DNA of 64,000 nt from Candidatus Methylomirabilis sp. (GTDB lineage Bacteria > Muiribacteriota > Ozemobacteria > Ozemobacterales > Ozemobacteraceae): positions 1 to 64,000 of the forward strand of contig DYKG01000006.1 in assembly GCA_020722725.1 (NCBI GenBank), read 5' to 3'. The notes under the pieces were generated by a model. The model had not been told where the DNA came from, searched no databases, and was given only the letters and a program-made list of their open reading frames with translations. Made by a program: the position numbers and the translations under genes. Position 1 is the first letter of the stretch. Each line of letters starts with the position of its first letter. Below are positions 58,640-64,000 of this stretch, in pieces.

Positions 58640-58653
58640 CCAAGGAGGATTGT

Positions 58654-61600
58654 ATGCGACGATTTATTCTGTTGTCTGTCCTGGTGCTGGTTGCGTTTAC
58701 CGGTCCGGTTTACGGTCTGGCAGTAGAATACATGCGCAATGGCGAGTGCTACCTGTTGATTGGCCACAGTGATGCCACTTTCCGTGGGGTTTACCGTCTG
58801 AACAATCCTTCGAGCGAACCCGATGGCAATCCTGTCGGCGTCAAGCTTTTTGACCCCAGAGATTCGTATGGTATTGCGGTTAATCTAAACCGCAAAGTTT
58901 ATACTTTTTCTGAAAATGTTGCACCTTCTTATGTCAAAATTACCGACCCAATCAAACGTTTGCTTAAAAAGCCAGGCGGAGTAGGTCTCTGGGGCGCTCA
59001 TTGCGATACCCGCAAAAGCTATTATGTCAGTACTGAAAATACTACATATGATGAGTCTAATCGTCCGATTTACACTACTACCGGTCCGATGGGCAGCAAC
59101 AATGAAAACCTTTCAGACGATCCGACCAATGTTTCCTGGACCTGGAGCGGTATTGTAAAACCAACAATCAAGCATACCGACAAGTGGTATTTTCAAAAAA
59201 CTGCGGTTTATTGCCATAACAACTGTATTTATACCAATGGATCATCCGACGCCTACTGGTGCCATTTTGTCAATGTTGACAGCTCTGGTTATGGCTCGAT
59301 TCCCAATGATTCCTGGTGGCAGTCACGCGATGCTGACCCGCATGGCCGCAAAGGAAACATTTTCTACTGGGATCGTGTTTATCGAAAATATACCTACTAT
59401 GATCTCAATTCCTGGGATAAAACGATGGGTATCTGGAAACCATGGGCTCCGGTTTACAGCAAGTCTGAAGGGATTGCTGACAAAATCTATGACGAAATTG
59501 TAAAACGCTCGCAAATTTCTGCCTGCATGAACGTTGTCTGCGTTAATGGCAGTAACGAGCAGAATTTTTCGGCGAAGCCCAAATTTACCTGCCTGGCCAT
59601 GTCACCGTTCGGCCGCATGTATCTCTATACCAGAACACAATCCAGCGCCTCTGATGGTGAAGTCAGACTGAATGGTACGGCAATGTCTCCAACCAGTTCA
59701 AATATTCGTGGCTATCTGAATGACCTGACCACGGAATGGGTAGGGGTTTCAGCAAAAAGCAAGACTGATGATTTCGTTTATCTGCTTGGAACCAATCTGA
59801 TTAAAGACTGGTTGAAAAAGTTCAACATCAAACCCTCATCGCTGAATATTACTTCGGTCGCCGTTTCTGACCAATGGTGGCTTGACGGTGGTATCGTGTA
59901 TGCCTACGATGCTGATGAAGGCGCAGCTTATCAATTTATTCGCTTTGATAAAGATGGTAACGATACCTGTAAGGCGATTCCCAAGAAAATAGTTATTGGC
60001 GCAGGGGTTGATGCTTTGAAAGCGGATGGTTTCGGTAACCTTTATTTTGCCAAAACCACACAGGAGCCTGAATCCTCAGCCAAGATCAGCTGGCCAGAGC
60101 TGTATACATTCTACGGCTACAGTTTCTACAGTGGACGGGCCTACGCAATTGCCTATTATCGACAAAAGGTTTTTAAAACAGTTTTCTGCCAGGAGTTGGG
60201 CGCAACCGGAAACTATCAGGTCGGCAAAATCCATATCGGCAATAACATCTATCGGCGCTATTTCAGTGTTCCGCTGGCCACCTGGCCCACTTTGACCCTG
60301 GCTAATCTTAAATCAGCGGCAGCATTGCCGGGCTGGACCTGGATGACAGGGCTTCAGGTAAACACGCTGGTAGCAGATCCCAAGCTTACTCAGCTGGGAG
60401 TCATCAACGTTGCCACCCCGCCGAAAATGACTCTTCTCAACGGTCAACTTGGCGTGGTTGACATTGTTGGGGTCGAAGACGTTTCCCCTGGTTTTAAATT
60501 CCTTACCGATGAAGTTGACCAGGCCATGTATACCTTCAGAATTGAAAATGCCCCCTATTGGGAAGGCCGAAACAACATTGCAGTTCCCGGCAAAACCAAG
60601 TGGGAGGGCGATCGCAACTACAACGGCACTGAGGGCGGTTTTGTTTCTTCCCTTATGAATACCTCTTCATATGTCGATTCATCGCCTGAAGTACTCTATA
60701 CCTGGAAAATTTATAAAATTCAGGATGCTTTTGGTAACCCACTTCCTTCGCCGCAACTGGTCAAAGAAATGGTCGATAGCCCAAGCGCTGCGATTAAATA
60801 CTATTTCCGTTCAGGAACATATCAGATCATGGCTTCTGCCAAATTCAAATATTATGATTTCAACAGTCTGCCTTTTGGTTCGACCGTCGACGACCTGAAT
60901 GATTCGATTCGACCTGCCACTGGTTATGAAATTGCAAAGGCTGCGCCGGTCGATCCGGGAATAAACAAAAAAGCTTTTCCAGGCTTGGAAACTTCAATTC
61001 CTGCGAACACTGCAGTGACGGTTCTTAAAGTTAATCGCCAGATTCCGATTCCGGCCGGAAAATCTGTTGATATTCAGCGCCTGATTGGGACCAAATGGAC
61101 TGATCCCAAGCTATACGGAAGCGTCAAATATCACGGAGTATGGGAAGACGAAGATAACAAGTGGCGTTTAAAAGAAGATTCAAAAGATCCTGTCGGGGAT
61201 TACCTGCATGATCTTTATTTCCTGCCCAAGGTTAATAACAGCAATATGGTTCCGGGCACGTTGAAGTGGAAAAACAACATGCCGGTTCAGTATGAATGGA
61301 CATTTAATCTGACTCTTCCTGATGGAACCGTTTATCCTGCCCAGGAAATCTCAAAGCAGAGCTGGAGCCAGACAGATTTCGCCATCAATCTGAAGCAGGA
61401 TTTCCCAACTGACCCGACAATGGGAAAACTGGTCTGCAAAGCTTACCGAGACTGGGAATATCTTGAAAATACTTATGACAGCGATGGCAACTATATTGGC
61501 CAGGAGAAAATAGTAGGCACAATTGAATATGCCGGTGATGTTGATATTCTGGTAAAAGATCAGACTGCCCCCAAGGTTATTGCCATTAATGGAAAATCTC

Positions 61601-62817
61601 TGGTGACAGGTTCGCCTCTTGACCCCATATTACTTGGAACCACAGCCGGTTCGGTTAATGCAGCCCTTTCACACAATGATTACAGCAATCCCGCCAGTTT
61701 CTCTATTCTGGTTGAAGACAACAATATCTACGCTAATATGAATATGGTTGCCCCGGTCGCTGCTGCAGATCGACTGCATAATCGAGGCAGCAAACAGGTG
61801 GGCACTTTCATGTTTGAACGTGGTTCTGGCAAGGAACTTTATCCCTCTAATCCAGCCACTGCACAATTCAAGCATTATACAAGCCCTGGTGCAAGCCTGG
61901 TTGCCGATATTACGACCATCTGGACTCCCGATGAAACCTATAAGGTTATGCGCAAACCTCAGCCTTACAAGGCCGGTGATACAAGCAGTTTCATTCTTTA
62001 TGTTTTTAGAGTTCAGGACTGGAAACATCTTCAGGATGGAACACCCGACGATATAATGTCAGACCCACAGCGCTGGCCCATCGATTTCGCCAACAACAGC
62101 CCGGGATACAATGCTAACGGTGCTCTTGGAGCCAAGCATTCCGGGTATGCAATATTTTTCGCACCCACAGACAGTTCGGGCAATGCCAGCACCAAAGCCC
62201 ATCTGGGCAATGTCTGGATTCGTGATGACCTGTTGCCGATCGTCTATTCTGAAACCAATGACTACATCAATTCTTTCAAAGAGCTGCAGCCGTTCGGCAT
62301 CGAGAAATACCTGGTCAAACATCCATTTGACAAAAAAAAAGATTACCCATGGTATGGCAAACTGCCGAACAATCAGGGTGACTGGGCATGTGAAGATACC
62401 GGCACCTGGCCAGTTCTCAACGATCTGCTGGGTATTCCCTGCGGCCTGAACAAAAAGCTGGCAACCTACCATCCACCAATCATTCAGGAAGGCATGGAAA
62501 TATTCATGCAGGTCAGAGCGATGGATAACATTGCAGTTTCTGCAACGGTCAAACCATACATTGAAGTATCTGGTCCAGGCGGCTTGTACACCGAGGGAAC
62601 TCCGGCCCAGATCAACGAGAATTCGGGCAGTCGCGAAAATATAAGGTTGATGTTGCAGAAATCAGGGGTTTACGACGTGATGCTTACCGCACAGGATAAT
62701 GCTCTTGACTTCTTTAATAATCCCAAACCGAACCAGAGAATCATCAGGTTTGGCATTGTTGTCGGCCCTGCCCAGATGGAAATCAGGGTAATCGACAAGA
62801 AAAATTCAGACCTGTAA
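58654..62817 (+). CDS. Very large secreted protein of unknown function
   Basis: 1387 aa from ATG 58654 with signal peptide MRRFILLSVLVLVAFTGPVYG; SD aaggagg; low similarity to families I know; beta-rich, aromatic-rich. Confidence 0.8.
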   Translation: MRRFILLSVLVLVAFTGPVYGLAVEYMRNGECYLLIGHSDATFRGVYRLNNPSSEPDGNPVGVKLFDPRDSYGIAVNLNRKVYTFSENVAPSYVKITDPIKRLLKKPGGVGLWGAHCDTRKSYYVSTENTTYDESNRPIYTTTGPMGSNNENLSDDPTNVSWTWSGIVKPTIKHTDKWYFQKTAVYCHNNCIYTNGSSDAYWCHFVNVDSSGYGSIPNDSWWQSRDADPHGRKGNIFYWDRVYRKYTYYDLNSWDKTMGIWKPWAPVYSKSEGIADKIYDEIVKRSQISACMNVVCVNGSNEQNFSAKPKFTCLAMSPFGRMYLYTRTQSSASDGEVRLNGTAMSPTSSNIRGYLNDLTTEWVGVSAKSKTDDFVYLLGTNLIKDWLKKFNIKPSSLNITSVAVSDQWWLDGGIVYAYDADEGAAYQFIRFDKDGNDTCKAIPKKIVIGAGVDALKADGFGNLYFAKTTQEPESSAKISWPELYTFYGYSFYSGRAYAIAYYRQKVFKTVFCQELGATGNYQVGKIHIGNNIYRRYFSVPLATWPTLTLANLKSAAALPGWTWMTGLQVNTLVADPKLTQLGVINVATPPKMTLLNGQLGVVDIVGVEDVSPGFKFLTDEVDQAMYTFRIENAPYWEGRNNIAVPGKTKWEGDRNYNGTEGGFVSSLMNTSSYVDSSPEVLYTWKIYKIQDAFGNPLPSPQLVKEMVDSPSAAIKYYFRSGTYQIMASAKFKYYDFNSLPFGSTVDDLNDSIRPATGYEIAKAAPVDPGINKKAFPGLETSIPANTAVTVLKVNRQIPIPAGKSVDIQRLIGTKWTDPKLYGSVKYHGVWEDEDNKWRLKEDSKDPVGDYLHDLYFLPKVNNSNMVPGTLKWKNNMPVQYEWTFNLTLPDGTVYPAQEISKQSWSQTDFAINLKQDFPTDPTMGKLVCKAYRDWEYLENTYDSDGNYIGQEKIVGTIEYAGDVDILVKDQTAPKVIAINGKSLVTGSPLDPILLGTTAGSVNAALSHNDYSNPASFSILVEDNNIYANMNMVAPVAAADRLHNRGSKQVGTFMFERGSGKELYPSNPATAQFKHYTSPGASLVADITTIWTPDETYKVMRKPQPYKAGDTSSFILYVFRVQDWKHLQDGTPDDIMSDPQRWPIDFANNSPGYNANGALGAKHSGYAIFFAPTDSSGNASTKAHLGNVWIRDDLLPIVYSETNDYINSFKELQPFGIEKYLVKHPFDKKKDYPWYGKLPNNQGDWACEDTGTWPVLNDLLGIPCGLNKKLATYHPPIIQEGMEIFMQVRAMDNIAVSATVKPYIEVSGPGGLYTEGTPAQINENSGSRENIRLMLQKSGVYDVMLTAQDNALDFFNNPKPNQRIIRFGIVVGPAQMEIRVIDKKNSDL

Positions 62818-62822
62818 AGGAA

Positions 62823-63539
62823 ATGCTGTTGATTCGCAAAATTCTGTCGGTGCTGATTCTTTTCAGCGCCGGCTTTTCTTTTTCTGCCGTCGAAGCCTGC
62901 AGCGAGTATGTTCATATGTGGCGACCAGTTAAAGAGGAAACATCTGCAAGCCTGTCTTCTGAAGGTCTGGCAGTTTTTCTGCGTCGGCTTGAAAAGCTTT
63001 TGCCACAGAATGAAAAAAGCTGGTTCATCTGCTTGAATCCTGCTTCAGAGACATTGAATGAGCTTTCATTGCCACTGGCTTCTGCCGTTTCATTACTAGA
63101 CAACCGCAAGCTGATCTGGCATCATGAGTTGTCGCCGTTTTCCGGGAAAGCCGGAAAAATAGCGGCGATCTGGCTTGATTTTGTCGAGCCGCTTCGGCAA
63201 AAATACTGGTGGTATGATGACAATAAACCTCCCTTGGCCATGTTTCGTGTCGGTGAGCTTGAAAGCTCAGTAGTGCGGGTTATGGTGCGCGATTCAACCG
63301 GAAAAATATTTTTAATTGAAGAATTTAAACATTTGTTTTTAATCGAGAGTGATTTCATGGTGCCCGCCTGGTTCGGCAATGGCGGTGCCTGGTTGCGTCG
63401 TCTCTCATATCAGGTCGATCCGAAAGAAAAAAGGGTTGAATATACCTTTTCCATTCCACCGGATCAGGAAACCATCAATGCTACTCCTGAAGATATCGAC
63501 CGTTTTTATTTTGGTGATACTCCACCGAAAAGCTTTTGA
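62823..63539 (+). CDS. Hypothetical secreted protein
   Basis: Signal-peptide-like ILSVLILFSAGFSFSAVEA; follows giant gene by 5 nt. Confidence 0.65.
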   Translation: MLLIRKILSVLILFSAGFSFSAVEACSEYVHMWRPVKEETSASLSSEGLAVFLRRLEKLLPQNEKSWFICLNPASETLNELSLPLASAVSLLDNRKLIWHHELSPFSGKAGKIAAIWLDFVEPLRQKYWWYDDNKPPLAMFRVGELESSVVRVMVRDSTGKIFLIEEFKHLFLIESDFMVPAWFGNGGAWLRRLSYQVDPKEKRVEYTFSIPPDQETINATPEDIDRFYFGDTPPKSF

Positions 63540-63622
63540 AAATCTTTTCGCTGTTTTGACTTCGGGGCTTTTTTTTCAAAAAAAAATGTACTAGAATCGA
63601 AAAAAACAATCCGAGGCAAAAA

Positions 63623-64000
63623 ATGCATATTTTAAAAGAATACCTGATTGTGCTCTTATGTCTTTTTACCGCTTTAACCATTACTGGTTGTGGCATTGCC
63701 GGAGATCCAAACGCACCTGAAGAAGATGATTCGGTAACCCTGAAGATGAATGTTGAGGCGCCAGAAATTAATTCTGAAGGAATTCTTGCGGCGAAATATT
63801 CTTCCGATCTGGTATTGCGTCAGTTTTCAAGCAGTGGTGTATGCATGATCAACAATACACCGGTAAATTTTACCCTGAATACACAAAGCAGTTTATTGAC
63901 CATAGAAAAATTGCCACCCGCCGATTCTTATGAAATTGCACTGAAAACCGGTGCTCTCGAATTACGCGGTGTTGCCCAGTATAGTGGCCGAATCATCAGC
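63623..64000 (+). CDS. Lipoprotein, truncated by window end
   Basis: MHILKEYLIVLLCLFTALTITGCGIAGDPNAPEEDDSVTLKMNVEAPEIN; lipobox ITGC; open to 64000, absent from ORF track because no stop is reached. Confidence 0.72.
   Translation, partial: MHILKEYLIVLLCLFTALTITGCGIAGDPNAPEEDDSVTLKMNVEAPEINSEGILAAKYSSDLVLRQFSSSGVCMINNTPVNFTLNTQSSLLTIEKLPPADSYEIALKTGALELRGVAQYSGRIIS

Noticed and set aside
63526-63590. Terminator after the 62823-63539 gene (cgaaaag/cttttcg stem plus T8)
   Set aside because: The stem spans the stop codon and is ~20 nt away from the T run, so it is not a convincing intrinsic terminator.
1-64000. CRISPR arrays, tRNA/rRNA genes, prophage or toxin-antitoxin modules
   Set aside because: No regularly spaced repeats, TpsiC-like motifs, phage structural genes or paired small TA ORFs were recognised on reading either strand.

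Overview
The window is gene-dense, has no rRNA, tRNA or CRISPR that I could find, and appears to come from a diderm bacterium of an under-studied lineage (inferred from Skp-like, AsmA-like, porin-like and SLH-protein genes alongside a bacterial V/A-type ATPase; I cannot name the taxon from sequence alone). The first ~15.5 kb is a conserved housekeeping block: ffh-rpsP-khpA-rimM-trmD-rplS-lepB-rbgA-phoH-pgpH-like-ybeY-CNNM/CBS x2-DUF502-DUF3048-era. Next come a membrane HEAT-repeat protein with a degenerate class III cyclase-like domain coupled to an NtrC-type sigma54 activator, a ptsN/anti-sigma-like/ndk group, an AsmA-like protein, an Ig-like/SLH surface protein, a V-type ATPase operon of the reduced Chlamydia/spirochaete type (E-DUF2764-A-B-D-I-K), a MOSC protein, an orphan PhnD-like binding protein, and a 963-aa divergent PHP-like/membrane fusion. 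The remainder holds glmM, a minor-pilin module with FG-GAP and TPR proteins, a transposase remnant, a porin-like protein, an MCP, a 2-oxoacid:ferredoxin oxidoreductase operon with two gamma subunits, rsfS-rsmE-mtaB, and a second minor-pilin module followed by two Skp-like secreted proteins and a 1393-aa secreted protein. The best candidates for undescribed biology are this second pilin/Skp-like/giant-protein cassette, the PHP-membrane fusion, and the pseudo-cyclase/HEAT + NtrC + candidate sigma54 promoter + ptsN arrangement. All family calls are by eye from motifs and gene order; no searches were run.
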